Source of the DNA: Dirofilaria immitis
Lineage: Eukaryota; Nematoda; Chromadorea; Rhabditida; Onchocercidae
DNA: 64,000 bases
Direction of reading: 5' to 3'
NCBI GenBank assembly: GCA_024305405.1
Contig: JAKNDB010000087.1
Location: 1,860,001 to 1,924,000 of the forward strand
A program made the translations under genes and the position numbers. This document shows positions 1 through 14,819 of the stretch, piece after piece. The notes under the pieces were generated by a model. The model was not told the origin of the DNA and did no database searches. It saw nothing but the letters and a program-made list of their open reading frames with translations. Position 1 is the first letter of the stretch. The number at the start of each line of letters is the position of its first letter.

Positions 1-70
1 ACATAAACAAGTTTTACCTCTTTTATTAAACTTTAATTTTTAATATATAATTGAAATTATTATTTTTCAG

Positions 71-3000
71 GTGCTGTAGCTGAACGTGCCAAACTCCGAT
101 CATACATTTTACTTGGATGTGTGGTAATTCTAATACAAGCATTACCTTCACATTGGGTATGGGACAGTCAAGGAATCTTTTTCCAACTAGGCGTCGTTGA
201 TTTTGCTGGCTGCTCATGTGTAATTATTAAATTAATATTAAATCGAAAACATTAAATATTAAGCAATAAACAATAAAACATTATTTACGTAGATCTCGTT
301 GCAATCACGTATCCATATCAATTTTGCATAAATTCCTTAATTAAAATTTTTCATTAAACTTCAGATTCATATGGTTGGTGGTATTATCGGCTTAGTAGCT
401 ACCATTTATTTAAAGCCACGGCGAAATCGATTCAATGAAAATTCAGTACATCAGATGAGTTCACCGACAAATGCGCTTCTTGGAACTTTTATGCTTTGGT
501 GGGGTTGGTTTGGAATTAATTCTGGATCAGCTTGGGGTGTTACTAATGGGCGTTGGCGTCTTGCAGCTAGGTAAGATTATATCGAGCATTTTTTGAGATA
601 TTTGACATATCTTGAAGGATGCATATTATTAAAATATTGTGAAAAATTGATCCGGAAATCATATATTTTCTCACCTTTTAATACCTTCCGGACATTTTTT
701 CCGGACATTATAAATTCTCTCATCTTTTCATATCTTACAATTATTATATATTTTCTCATCTTTTCATACCTTCCGGACATTTTTTCCGGACATTATAAAT
801 TCTCTCATCTTTTCATATCTTACAAATATTATATAAATATCATATATTTTCTCACATTTTTATATCTTCCGGACATTTTTTCCGGATGTTATCTCTTACC
901 TTTTCATATCTTACAAATATTATATATTCTTTCATTTTTTCATATCTTCCAACCATTACATATTTTCTTATATTTTCATGTCTTCTGGAAATTACGAATT
1001 ATGTAAATATTAGGAAAACTTTTGCAAGTAAAGGCTTGACGTATCTATCATTCGTTCAATTTAAATTTCAGAACTGAATTTAAAGAAAAAAGTAAATATT
1101 TCTATAGGAAACGAGTAAAGTTGATATAATATTTTAGAGCATCAGTAGCGACAATTATGAGCTCAATAGGTGGTGGTGTTACATCAATCACATTTAGTTT
1201 TGCTAAAACGAGAAAATTACAAGTTAATTATCTTATCTTTGGATTACTATCTTCAGTAGTTGCTATTACAGGTAAGTTTTTATTGAATTTAAATAAACAT
1301 TATTTTTGTGATATCTATGTATTGCATTATCGGAATATTTTAAAATTTTTCTAAAATTCAAATTGGCTAACTATTTTACAACTTAAATCATCCATCTGAT
1401 TTAAATTATAACGTATCATATTTATATCATAATTTGTAATAGGAAAAGATTCCTTCTAAATTCAAATAAAGGAAATAACTTTAAAAATTATGAAATTCAA
1501 ATATGTTTGCTTTTTTAGAATAAAGAATTTCCCATAGAAAAATTAAAAAATTATTATGAAGTTTTATGCTAATTTTTAAAAATTTTTTTCCTACAAAATA
1601 TGCATTTAATGTTTTATTGATTGATTAAAAAATTAAAGAATGCTAAAGTAATTTTTCATTTCGGTTATAAATATTCTTTTTAGTTAATTAGCATAGTAAT
1701 GGTGTATTTTTTTTTTTCTTTGAAATTATATAAAAAAGATGAATGATTTAGAAATGGAAGGTAAAAATTAAATTTTTTTTTTAAACTAATCAGAATTTTA
1801 TAAAAATGTTAATTGAAAAAAAAGAATTTAATGCATTTTAATCAAAAATATTGGAAGAATTTTCATTTCTTTTTTTCAGCCAAAATTTATTTCAAATTTT
1901 CATCCTTTCCCCAAAAGAACAATTTTCATTTATTTTTAAAAGTTTTTTTATTCGCAACAAAATATTAAAACAATTTGTCAATTTCAATTTTTTATCAATT
2001 AATCCATTTCTTGCCTTTCAATATTTTTTTACACAAATAATTGTATGGATTTTTTTTTTTTTGTCGTCTCAATTTTTTTGAAATAATTGATTTTGATTGA
2101 AAAAAGTTTATTTTTATATAGCAATTTGTGCTGTTGCACGACCTTGGCATGCATTATTGATTGGTGCAATCAGTTCAACAATTTCCATTGCAATAATACC
2201 GGCTCTAGAATTTTTAAAAATTGACGATCCGGTTGGCATTATACCAATTCATCTTACATCATCTATATGGGGTATGTGCGCAGTTGGCATTTTTGCGGAA
2301 GATGATCAAGTATTGGTATGTATATTATCATAAATTCTTTTGCTTAAATTTTTGAAACTAATCGATAATTTGAAAAAAAAAGTAATCACAATGAATAATA
2401 TTATTTATAATAATTATTTTTAAAAAATTCAGGCAGTAACAAATGGACGTTATGGTTTGATATATTCGGGAAGTTTCAAATTGCTTGCTACTCAAATGCT
2501 TTGTACAGTAACCGTTCTCGTTTATAGTGCTGTCGTTGGACTTATCGCTTTAATTGTAAATTTGTTTAAACCTTTTTTTTTTTTAATCAATTCATTGATA
2601 TTATTATCAATTATATTATATATCTTTTGAGTATTACTTAAAAATTAATTTATCAATTTTAAATTAATTCATTAATTTTTCAGATTTTGGGTAAAAGTCC
2701 ACTTGGAATACGAGTTACAGATTATGAGGAACAAATTGGAGCTGATGTAGTAGAGCATGGTTTAGCTGGCACCAATATTGCACGATATCATCTTGAAAAG
2801 CCTTTATCATCAAAGTTTGTAAAAATATTTATATTTTTTGATAAACTATTTAAAATATTGGATAAATTCCTATCTCTCATTTTATCTGTAGGACATTTGC
2901 AACTGTTACAAAAGCAATAACAAAATGGAAAATTCAAACACGTGCTAATCGAACATTACGTGAACAACACGCAGCTCTTGGCTATCGTAGAGAACCAAAT

Positions 3001-4120
3001 AATAGTGCTATGTTGATTCGACAACGTAAAAATAAACTTTCTAATGGTGGTAAATTTTATATTTTTCTTTTTCTTTTTTCATATTTACATTATATTTTTT
3101 ATCGATGATAAAAAAATATATCAATTTTAATTGCTATTTTTTTAATTAATATTGATCCATATTGATCTATTATTTTTTTTTTCAGGTTTTTTTCATTAAG
3201 TCATATTCGATCACGAAATTTATCTTCACGTGCTAAAATGACCACTGCTTCTACAACATCACTTCCATCAAGCATTCTAAAAGAAGGCAGTGCATTATCT
3301 CAACAATTCCTACATTCTATGAAATTATCGCGAAAAAAAGAGGAAAATATGAAATCACCAAGAATCGATAAGATGGCACTTACTTCTAAACGGTTATTAG
3401 ATGAAGAAAGTGAAAAAGTAAAATTTTAAATATTTTCATATAAAATTTCATAATTTGAATTTATATCTGTTAGGTGAAGAAAATTCATTGCTATGATAAG
3501 TATTAAATATTTTATTTAATAATTTTATGAGATGATAGAAAACTTCCTTATCTTTCTTCTAAAAGAAGAAGAAAATTATGCTAAACTTTTTTGCTGAAAA
3601 TAAATCAAAAGTTATAAATTATTGATTGATACGGAATAATAGAAGTTAAAATAGATATCTTGATTTTATCATTATATTATGATTATATGCTAATATTGAA
3701 AATGATAGCACGATATGGTTAGTTAATTTGTTTAATTAAATTAAATTAACACTTTGAAAAATGAATAATTTAATCCAATCAATAGGATATTTTAAGATTT
3801 TTTAAAACTTCAACTTTCATTTTTAGAATTCAAATTGCACTAAAGCAGTACAAACAGATTTTGTTCCGCTGCCGGATGGATTTATCGATAACGTCAGTAG
3901 TACATTGCAGTCACTGAATCCTAACCGATTACGATTTGATCTTGGCGGTGCACCGATACCGGAAAGTAGAAGACCATTGGATTATAGTATTGTACCGGAG
4001 CGAAGGATTCTTCAATGTACGACACCAAATATAGATTCAGGGAATGTATCTTCAAGAATTGTTACATCTACGACGTCGTGTAGGAATAAAATCTTGCCAT
4101 TAATTTCAGATGTTGTTTAA
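71..4120 (+). CDS. amt: Ammonium transporter, AMT family (5' partial)
   Basis: A multi-pass membrane channel of the Amt/Mep/Rh superfamily that conducts ammonium/ammonia. Nine exons are visible: 71-219, 365-570, 1138-1271, 2122-2315, 2433-2555, 2684-2814, 2892-3049, 3186-3417 and 3827-4120. Splice phases agree except at one T run. About 539 residues are visible and the N-terminal helices lie upstream of the window. Diagnostic stretches are WVWD...GVVDFAG, IHMVGG (first pore histidine), FGINSGSAWGV, DDPVGIIPIHL (second pore histidine) and the nematode-AMT-like tail TDYEEQIGADVVEHGLAGTN...KTFATVTKAITKWK. The long C-terminal cytoplasmic tail is Ser/Arg-rich. Exon 3186-3417 stays in frame only if the T7 run at 3187-3193 has one more T. 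The match is to the C. elegans amt group; which paralogue was not determined. Confidence 0.94.
655..985 (+). repeat. Imperfect ~85-100-bp tandem repeat with CCGG hairpins
   Basis: Within the amt intron 571-1137. Three full units and a decayed fourth alternate a CT-rich block (TCTCATCTTTTCATATCTTAC) with TTCCGGACATTTTTTCCGGA, which is a short inverted repeat able to form a 5-6 bp stem. Hairpins sit near 687, 771 and 868. The CCGG cores are striking in DNA this AT-rich. Confidence 0.8.
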
Positions 4121-7100
4121 GAAAAATAGGATTATTTTCGAAATATGGGAATTTCATCAGTTTTTTTGCTCCGAGAAATAGAGAAAGTTGAAAAACTAAG
4201 AATAAGACAGAAAAAGAATTTAGTTCAAGGAGATGAAAGATAGGGATTTTGAATTTAATTCACTTGATGATAGGCTTTATAATTTTCTCCTAAACTTATC
4301 AAAAAAAATTAGTTTAGATTTAAATGCAAATTATACTAAATAGCTGCGAAATAATAATACAACGATATATTTTCTAGTTAATTCAAAATTTGTGGTACTT
4401 TATTTTAGGATATATTCCTTTTAAAATTTAAGAAATTTTTCAAAAATTAAATTTTACCATTGTCACTCAAATAATTGTTGCCAATGAATAGATATTTCAT
4501 CGTTTGTTTGATTTGATTAAAATTGGAATTTGTTATTAAATTCATATTTATAACTGTTATAAATGATAATTTTGATGCAAATTGTTTTGTTGATATTTTC
4601 GAAATTTTAGGATTGATTTTCTACAAATTTATTATTTTTTAGATTTATTTTTTTTTCATTGCTATTTTGTATTTTTAATTAAATAAAGATTTTTTTATAT
4701 ATGCGATATCATTGGAAGAATGATAGTTTAAATGTTGTTTTATCAAATATTCCAAATAAATATTTATCATTGATTGGAATTTCTAATTTGTTAAGAATTA
4801 TTTACCCTAATATATGCATTTTTCTTTAATATCATCATTTTAAAGATCAAAAGTCTCTACAAGGTCAAGATGTATATATATATATATATATCTTTCAAGG
4901 TCAAGATATGCATATGTTCCAATGATCAGCAGATCGGTTAATTCTTATCCTTCTTCTCTTTCGAGGTTACAACAATAAACTTATTGCTTATAATTTTATA
5001 TGATATTTGCAACACTGTAATGCTTTTTAATATTTTGATTATTATTATTATTTAAGCGTCAAGTTTTTTTTCTCAATTATTTTTTCAAATTTCTATCAAA
5101 GAAATATTGTATAACATTTTCCTGAAGTATATTATTATACCTAAATTTTTTATTTATTGGAATTTTTTTTTTTTTATCAAATATAATTATAACAATTTAT
5201 TTCAATGATTCTTCAGGGAAAAGATATCATTGTAAAATGACAGAAATGATTCTTTCAATTTTGATATCTCTTTTAAAATTAATTAATATTGGAATTTAAA
5301 ATTTGAAATTTTATAGCTATCATTTTATAATTAATTTCAAAATATTATCTAATTATTTGTTGAGTTATAAAAAAAAAAAAAAAAAACTTGGATTACTTTA
5401 TCAAAAAGCAATTTAATTTATTGAATAAAATCAAATAATTTTAAATGATGGCAATTTGAGATTTTTAAAGAATAAATTTTAAAATAAAAAAAAAGAAGGA
5501 AAGATTTGGAATGGACTATGAAACTTTAAAATGTTCCATACGAAGTTTTCTAGATTTCTTTGAAATTTTTTTAGCTGGATATAAATAGTTCTTTAAATGT
5601 TCTATTCTAATTAAAATATTAAAATTATAAAATAATTTAATTATTCCGAAATCTTCATTTATAACATTTCCACTATGTCATTTATGATTCATTTAATACC
5701 TGTATTTCTCGAGGTCATATGGATCTTCAATTATATGTTAATTAATATTCCATAATTTTGAGGGAAAATTTATTATTTATTTCAAAATAAATGTGTAATT
5801 TCTAAATTTATTAAATCGATTCTAAACAGAAAGAAAGAATAAAAATTAAATATAATAAATTCGTTCTGGTAAAAATGAAATGACGAATATATATATTTTT
5901 AAAGAAAAAAAAAAGGTGAAAAGATCAAAATTTATTGTTATTTTTTTCTTTTGATTCATATATATATATATATTGAAATATCAAATATATTTGAACTGCA
6001 AATCAACAAATGAATAATTATTTGCTTAATTACTTTTCTTCTTTTTTTTGATTAAACAATAATCGATGATTTGATCAACAGAAGTAGAATATTTTAAATT
6101 CGTCAAATAATGTGTTACTTAGATTTTTTATAAGTATTTGCTTAGTAAGCATAGATTTTATAATTTGAGCAGATGTATATATTTTTATTTTTAAAACAAA
6201 TTTATTGTCAAAAAATGAAAAACTAAATTTTTCACTTTTTTTCTTATCATTTCCTGTCTTTTAGATCAATCATATTATCATTGATTGATTGGGCTTTCTT
6301 TCTTTGTTTTTTTTTTTTTCTTCTTGTTTGCCTTTTTTATCAATATTATTCGTATAGTATTGATTTGTTTTATTAAAAATTTAAAATTTATTAAATTGTA
6401 TATAATTTTTAATTTTATATTTTAGTATTATTTGTTTATTGTTTCATATGAAAAATCAATAAATTTGATATTTTATTTAGTTATCGGCACTTTTCATATT
6501 ATTGGCAAATATTTAATAAAATTTTTGTTTACTATTAATTAAAATTGCTTCATCAAATTTTCCACTAATATTATATTGTTGTTTAACGATGCTACTAATA
6601 AACAATTTATTAGACTAAAAATTATTATCTCAAATAAACAATGAATTATTCAAACAAATGATAAATTATAATTAGTTAAACAGATTAGAATAATTTTTAT
6701 CATGTCCTATCTAGAATTCTAATAAAAATTAAACTTGTCGAGACAAAAACAACAAATATTTCAACTTTTTCTATTTCTCTTTATCTGATCCATAAAATTG
6801 ATCAATTTTTCAATATGATTAGGCAAATTGCAAATTTAATGTTTAATATAAATAAATGAAATAATAATTTGAATAAAATTAATTAATTAATTTATTGTTT
6901 AGAATATTCATTGAATTAATTCATTTATCAAATTAATTGATCTCATTGATTTCATTTCATTACAATTAATCTTTCCTCAATTTCCTTGAGCTTACTGTAG
7001 GAAATGATTTTTTAAATCTTTTAATAGATATTTCAAAGAGATTATTTATCATTCGGAGGATTTTAGTTCAATATTGACAAGAGAAACAAATGTTCAATAT

Positions 7101-8538
7101 TTGTTGCATTTTTCAAACAAATACGAAATACTAAAGTTATTCTTGAGATCAATCGAATTCGAGAAATCAAGAAATATCATTCAAATGCATTTGGTTAAGA
7201 TTCATTCATAAGATTGTAAAAAGAAATTATAAATGCCTAATTATGAAAGTTTCAAATTTTAAATATAAAACTTTATTTTATTGAATACAATCGATTTATG
7301 AAAAATAGAAAAATTTCATCATTCTTTTCAAATGAACAAATTGAATTTAAATTTTGTATAGCTAAACTGAAAGAAATTAAATTTCTAAAAGAAAGTATTA
7401 TTTCTTCCCCTATTTCTTTAGTTATAACTTCTTTTCCAAAACTGTTAGCTTATTGACAAATAAAAGCAATCATAGAGAAAGCAAGTGAAATATTAGAAAA
7501 ATTTTAAAAATACAGAAAATGTCTAAAATTTGAAAAGATTAATTATATCCCAAGAGATACTATTTTTGTTTTTCCCGATGGATACCAAAATGAACGAGAA
7601 TTGTAGTATCGTTCAATTTTTAGCCCAAAAATTTAATAAACTTTTTCAAATGAATGCTTATTTTTGCAACAACAATAAATGCTATTATAATTATACAAAT
7701 TTAACAATGCAATTTTAAACAATTTAATTTTAAAAATTATGAAAATTTGCCATTTTCAAGAGGAAACAATTTACTATTGAAATAGATATTATTGTCTAAA
7801 TACTCTTAGTAAGATAAAAATGACATATGAATAAAGAAATTGTAAATTATATACTCTTGAAAGAATCAAAAGCATTCTATTAGTCAAGAATTAAATAATA
7901 GCTTAAATTAAATCATTTAATCTAAACATGATAATTAACTCATCATTCTCGATCTATCATTTACTAATACATTAGTAATGAAAAAATTGTTATAATTAAA
8001 TTTTAAGAAATTTAAAAAAAATTCATTTAAACACATACATACTTTTCACATATTTTCTTTTCATCATTATGCTTTCAAAAATTTTCATTACAATTAGCAA
8101 AATAAAAAAAAAGGAAAAAAAATATGCCAAATGAGAATTTCGATGATTCCTTCGTTGGGAAGTAGAAATTTCGAAAAAAATTAAAAAAAGAAAAAAGAAA
8201 AAAAAAGCGATAACAAAATGGCAAATGAAAATTAATTTGAAATTGGAAAAAATAAATGAGCAATGAATAGATGACTGAAATAACATATTACAATTATGGC
8301 TTAAGAATTTAGATTCTAGGATTTGTCTAATAAATTATAAAGCTATTACATTGATATGAAAAAGTGAGAAGAGAAAATGATTTTATCAAATGAGAAATGA
8401 ATCATTGATCAAGGTGAGGCCTAGGCTTAAGACGATAATGGTGAAGAAGTTTTTAGACTTATTGGAAAAATGGCCTGTTATAAATTATATAGATTAGGCA
8501 GGATTTTTAAGAGTATAAGTAGTGTGATTTTTAGACTT

Positions 8539-8731
8539 ATTTAGATGATAGGCTATCACAAATTGTATAAATTATATAAAACTTTTAAATTTATGCAATT
8601 CAATTTAAATAAATTATAAAACTTTTAAATTTATGCAATTCAATTTAAATAAATTTTTTTAAATTTAAATAATTTAATTTCTGTAAAAGTTTTACATAAT
8701 TTATGATAGCCTATGCTTTAAATAAACCTAA
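8539..8731. repeat. Imperfect inverted repeat around a direct duplication (MITE-like)
   Basis: The left arm near 8539-8590 contains ATAGGCTATCAcAAATT...AAAACTTTTA. The right arm near 8683-8731 contains its reverse complement, TAAAAGTTTTaC...AATTTatGATAGCCTAT. Between them a block of about 50 bp (AAAACTTTTAAATTTATGCA onward) occurs twice in direct orientation. A degraded third copy of the outer motif (TTTTTAGACTTATT...GGCC) starts near 8450. No ORF is present. It may be a decayed non-autonomous element; no target-site duplication was found. Confidence 0.45.
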
Positions 8732-10236
8732 AATTTAGGCTTATTTATTCCTAAAAATAAATACAAAAAGAAAATATATATAAATTTAATAGTCAGCTGA
8801 TATTGTAGGAAAATAAATTATTTAATTTTTAATTTCTTTTTTTTCGCAATTTCTATACAATGATTCATCGTTTTTTTGTATTGTAACGTCCCCTAATTTT
8901 CAATTTTAAAAATTTCCATTAATTTTTTTTTTTGTCGTAATGATTGATTTGAATGATATTAAAATTTTAGAAAATTAACGATAGGTTTAAATATTATTTT
9001 TGACTTCTATTACTTCTATCGTATTAGATAATTCAATCAAAAACTGGATTACCATTGCTTTTATATTAATTAAATTATTAAATTTTAATACAAAAAAAAA
9101 AACGATTCATGTCACCAATCAAGCGTAATTAATCCTACATATAGAGTTTATATTGATTTATGCCTGTTTTAATTTGTTAAATTATTCCATTTGCTAATTA
9201 TATTTATCAAATTATTCCAATAACTGTTAATTGTTTTTATTGATATTCTTGCTTTAATGCAATTATTTATCATTTGATAATCTTATCAACAAGATTAAAT
9301 ATCTTTCATATATGTTAAAAAAAAAAATATCATAATAACTTATCGATTAGATTTTTATCCAATATTTAAATAATTTCTAAACTATTTCTTAATATTTTTC
9401 ATTTTCATTTACAATATTCATGTCCATTTTTATATCTTATCATTTTTTCTTTTGCAACAATTTTTAAATTTATCATTTGATAATTTTTGGATCCATTTTT
9501 TTCATCCGATTATCTTTTGGATCATTAATATTAAATAGAATGAATAATTCTTTAGGTCAAATATTTAATGATAACCGGATGATCTTGTTCAAGTTTTTTT
9601 CTCGATCCAAATTTTAAAACGTTTCATTTGCTCCAAAATTTTTTCCTGTTCATTTTTTATTATTATGCATTCGTTCTACAGCCGATATTCCATTTACTTG
9701 ATCCATTATTAGTGTAACAAACAAATTAATTGTATCTGATATTTACGATCAATCGATTTTTATTTAACTATTGATAAGATAATATTTTTATTAAACTTAC
9801 TGTGTATCATATTATATTTGTATTGATTGATAATTTTTTCAAATTTTCCTTCTTGTCTTATTGAAATTAGAGCTTTATCATTCATGTTAAAAGTTTAATT
9901 AATATTGACAATGAATTTTTATCTTTTATTGTTGCAAATTTTTCCATTTTATTTTCTTTATCAAACATAAATAGGAATTGATAATTGCGGAATAGTTTAT
10001 CATTATTTAGCAGAATAATTAGAAAGTAATGAATTGAGATAAGATAGAATATGAAAGAAAAATGACCTATTAAAGTGTCAATTTTAAAATTAGGTCATTC
10101 AATATAATTAATAGTCCATTCACACTTATTATAACGAATGAAAGGCCATTTAGAAATGTTCAATTTATAATATAAGTACAAAATTTAATTCATATCATTA
10201 TATATATTAATTATTTTTTCTTTTAATATAAAAGCA

Positions 10237-10241
<5 letters not shown>

Positions 10242-10282
<41 letters not shown>
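10242..10282. repeat. (TA)n microsatellite
   Basis: An uninterrupted alternating TA run of about 20 dinucleotides in intergenic DNA. Confidence 0.9.
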
Positions 10283-10284
<2 letters not shown>

Positions 10285-13200
10285 ATAAAATCTAATATAA
10301 TTCATAAGTGATAATGATGAAGAAAAAATTAAATGTATAAATCATGATAAATGATAAATGATAAACATTATCAATTCAATCGTAAAATGATAGCAAAAAA
10401 TAAATTGTTAATTTATACATTTAAAATAAAAATTATTATAGTTTTTCAGAATTTTTCTTTCTAAATTTTAGTAGAACATTATAATAATTTTACTGATAGA
10501 ATAATGAAGAATAATATATTAATCATAAATTGCTAAGTGATAAGATTCCCTTTAAGATTGAAATGAAAAGAATTTATCAAATATCGATTATTCTTGAAAG
10601 AAACGTATTACATTGTAAATATATAATTAGTCTTTACATTTATAAAGGATTTAGAAGTCAAACAAGAAAATGACAATTGTTATGTAAATAAATCAGAATT
10701 TGCAAAGTTTCATGCCTTTGGTCAATAATTCAAGCCTTTGTGTTAACAAAAGTGATAAGAATAAAGTATGAAAAAATGTACGATCAAGCATTTAATTGAA
10801 TTGATACGATATGATGGAATCAATGATAACTATTTCGAAAATAAAAATTTGATAGTACATATAAATCGTGTATACCAACAAAATGGATTGTACCGTAATA
10901 ATAAACCAGTAAAAGAATGTGATCGAAATAGCATGATCAAAGTGATGAAAGTACAATAATTTTTACGTTATTTGCTAATGTGAATTTTGAAGGAGAATGA
11001 TGAATGAAGCAATTGGACAAAAGCTATTTATTTCATTTTGTGTAATAATGCAAAGGATGAGATTTGCTGTCGTCTTTAATTTACAACTTTTATCAAATAT
11101 GAATTTGTATCAAATGATTCTATTTGTATCAAATGATTTAATTGATTTTATCAATTATTTAACTTTGATTTGAATATTCAAATAAATTCATATTTGTCTT
11201 CAGATTTTGGCATCATTTATCTTTTAAAAAATTATGTTAAAAATTCTCAAATATATGATATAAATTCTAATATCATTTCATCATTGTCATCGTTACATTC
11301 CAAAATCATTCTATATATTGATTCTAAAAGAATTTCATCATTATGATTATTTTTAGATCGTATAACATGCATAATTTTTTCTCGTTAAATCACTTTAACG
11401 TATCGCTATTAAATGGTACAATTATCGAGAATAGCGGCGATTCATAGCTTAAACATTAACCATATTTTTGTAGCTTCCTTGCTTAATTATTTATTCCATT
11501 TGTTTTTTAGTTCAATTCAAAATCAACACTCAGTTTTTTTGCTATGCTTGAAAGTTTCAATTTCTTCTTTCTTTTGCATTCATTGCTGAAAAGTATTTGT
11601 AAAAGGAATAATACTCTATCAATAATACAGTACCCAATTATATTAGTAATATCATATTCAACTGTATGTATACAGTACACATTTTTTCACAATATATAAG
11701 ATATTAATAAAATTTTTAAAAATTTAAAATACTTTGATAAATTTAAAAATTTGAAATACTTTTTGCTCAATTAGAAAAAATTTCAAATGAATATTTAAAA
11801 GAAATTTTGATAAATATCCTATCGTAATCGATATTCTTTACGTTTTTATTGAAAAAGTTTTAAAAAGAAAAGCGATCATCGGATAACATTTTTGTTTGAA
11901 TGTTTTTCGTTAAAAAAAAAAAAAAAATAAAACAAACAAAAACTTTTTAATTGATCAAATGATTAAATTTATTGATGGGATTATTTTTTCCTCCTAAATG
12001 ATATTATTCATGAAAATGTCATTAAAATGAATATTTACCTGTATGAGATTGAATAAAATTCTTTCAAACTTTTTATTTAATATTATTGAAGCAAATTTAA
12101 ATTAATTAATGCAAATCATATTTTAATAGATTTTCATTGAAAAGTTAAGAAAAAATAAATTTTATAATTTTATGTAATAAACTTTGATTATAAATAATTG
12201 AAAAAATTGTGAATTTTTTCATATTCAAAATTTAATGTATACATCATTAATGACCTTTAATTTAAATGCAAGAATAATTTCATAAGAAGTTTATATTAAT
12301 AATTTGCATTATTGATGATTGATTTTGATAAATGTTTATAAAAATATATAAAAACAAAAATAAAAAAATTATTTCTCAAATATTTATTATTAATGTTGCA
12401 TGTATGTGTCAGCCAGCATTTTCCTGTGTTTTTTTTTTGAAATTTAAATTTGAATAATTTTTATGAATTCAATGAATGGAAGGATTTGATAATTTCTTAC
12501 TTATTTACATTGATAAATATATCTTTGAATGAAAACTGTATTTTTAATGAGGCAATAAATGTGTAAAATTGTAGAATCAATTATTAGTAATACAATTAAA
12601 AAAAAAAGAAACAAACAAACAAAAAAGTGAAGGAAATCTTGCCAATACTTGAAATTAATGTATGTTTGCAAAATCTTCAAGTTTTTTTTTGTTATTTTCT
12701 TCTTTATTTAAGTTAACTTTTAGCAATACATTTATATTTGAAATTCATCTATCATTTTCTTTGCAAAAATTTTTATAATTAATAAATGTTTGTTTTTGTT
12801 TATTTTTTTTTTGGTTAAAAAAGAAGAAATCAAACAATTAATCTTTGAGTTAAGTAAGTTTTATAATATATAATTAAATTGAATTTAATTATATACTTAT
12901 TTAGGAATGAGTCGTCTGTTTATTTTTAGATGAATAATTTCAAAATTTATGCAAATGAGATTAGAAATTTTTTGAATTATTTAAAGTAACCGAAGTAGTC
13001 ATATTTCTCATTTCGTTTATACTTTAAACAAAAGTATTCGGGATAGCTAATCATTCCGCAATTCGTAAGTAATATGATCAAAGAAATAAAATTAATTTTA
13101 TTAGATGATAAATTAGTACGATAAAATAAACGTTACAATTTACAATCTCACCAATTAATGATAGAATTAAGCAATGTGTGATTAAATATTATAATTATTA

Positions 13201-14782
13201 TTTATCACTTATGATAACTTATACAGTAAGAGAATTATTATTATTATCAGCAATGAAACGATGCATTGATTATTAATAGGATTAGAATTTTGATTTTCTC
13301 TCTTCTCATTTATTACATTTGCATTTTACTGTCAAATAGTTGTTATTTAATATTTAGGCATATTTGTTTATTTCTATATTTCATTACCATTAATCTATTC
13401 GTAACACATCAATTTTATTTTAACTAATAATTGCTATTTCATTCAAATATTTCATTTAAATTCATTTCCATTACCATTTTCTTTTTTTAGGAATAATTAT
13501 ATTTCATTTAAATATTGGACTATAATATTATTATAAATAGTTTAAGTATATAATTATAAAATTAATTTATGAAATTTTTTTGCATTATTAAAATGAAAAA
13601 AAAGCACAAAATTATAGGAAAATTAAAAAGAAATAAGTATTTCTTGCAAAGTTTTAACATATTTTAAATTCCAATTACAAATATAAATTAGTTTTATTAA
13701 TTAATTATCACCGATTTGTAATAATTAATTAGACTTGAAATAGCATAAATAAATATTTTATTTATTAAATTAAATTGAAACATTATGCAAGAAACAAATT
13801 AGAACGACATCGATCGATATTTTTGATAAAAAAAAAGAAATAAATATTGATAAAGCATTCTTAACAATAATATTGCCTATTGAAACTATTTCATATTGCT
13901 ATTATGATAAAATTATCATGTGATAATTGTGAATATTATCATTAATGCATCACTTATAATAATTATTATTAGTGCTCAAAGATTAAATTATTCAAAACAT
14001 TTGTTAGAAATTGATTTCATTTGATGTTTATAAAATATTGATATCGTTTTTATTATGAAAAATATTAGTTTTTTTATTGCTAAAATTTTTTATATTTAAA
14101 TTTTATTTCTATTAATTGTACTAATTTTTGTAATTGAAATTTACTTTAAATTTATGCGAAATTGTGTAAATAAAAGTTTAAAAGAGAAAAAGAAAAGACA
14201 ATTTGCTTATTACAATAAATTTCGAAAATTTTTGATACTTAAAATATTTGAAATAATCAATTTATTACATTCGGTTCATCAGTTTCTCTCTTTTATATTT
14301 GTCAAATTTGTACTTTTGTATTTTTCAGTGAGAGAGAGAGAGAGAGAAAAAAACTTTATAAATTTCATTTGTTTCAAGTACATTCATAATTTCAAAATAT
14401 TAAAAATTTAAGAAATAATATTTTAAAAGAAAAAGCATTTTATCAAATCTTATCATTTTTCCGATACTTCATTTTAATAATGATTTTTTTTTTTTTAATC
14501 GTATATAAAACCAGTTTTCTCTTTCTTTTTTTTTTTGTTTCTTTTTCGACTAAATCAAAGATAATAATTTCGTTAGATGGTTAAGAATTTATGAGGTAAA
14601 AGATAATTAAGGTAAGCAGAAGATCTGAAATGTTGTTATCGAGATTGTCGAGATAATCTTATTTGATGCCTTTTCTTTTTATTGAAATTTTATTTTTAAG
14701 TTTGCTAACAATAAAAAGTGTAATCGTTAATGAAAAATGAAATTAACCTTTGAACTTTTAATTTTAATTATTTTGATTTCAG

Positions 14783-14819
14783 GACGAATAAACATAAGCG
14801 AATCTAAGAAACAATAGAA
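14783..14819 (+). promoter_or_regulatory. Candidate spliced-leader acceptor and 5' UTR
   Basis: TTTTGATTTCAG ends at 14782, giving a 37-nt leader before the ATG at 14820. No coding exon was recognised upstream, so the acceptor more likely receives a spliced leader or a non-coding first exon. Confidence 0.5.

Larger units (their letters stand above)
4121..14782. other. Intergenic, AT-rich, no supported gene
   Basis: About 10.7 kb between the amt stop codon and the first aquaporin exon. It is homopolymer-rich and AT-rich throughout. Short open frames occur (for example near 7530, 10768 and 14154), but they have AT-driven composition, no splice-consistent partners and no recognisable domain. 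Candidate AATAAA polyadenylation hexamers for amt lie about 560-630 bp past the stop, at 4682 and near 4754. Otherwise only microsatellites and the inverted repeat listed separately are seen. Confidence 0.7.

Noticed and set aside
593..1077. Plus-strand frames of 137 and 63 aa
   Set aside because: They lie over the CT-rich tandem repeat in an amt intron; both ends of the intron are fixed by in-phase exons.
10768..10959. 63-aa plus ORF in the large intergenic region
   Set aside because: AT-driven composition, no homology recognised and no splice-consistent neighbour.
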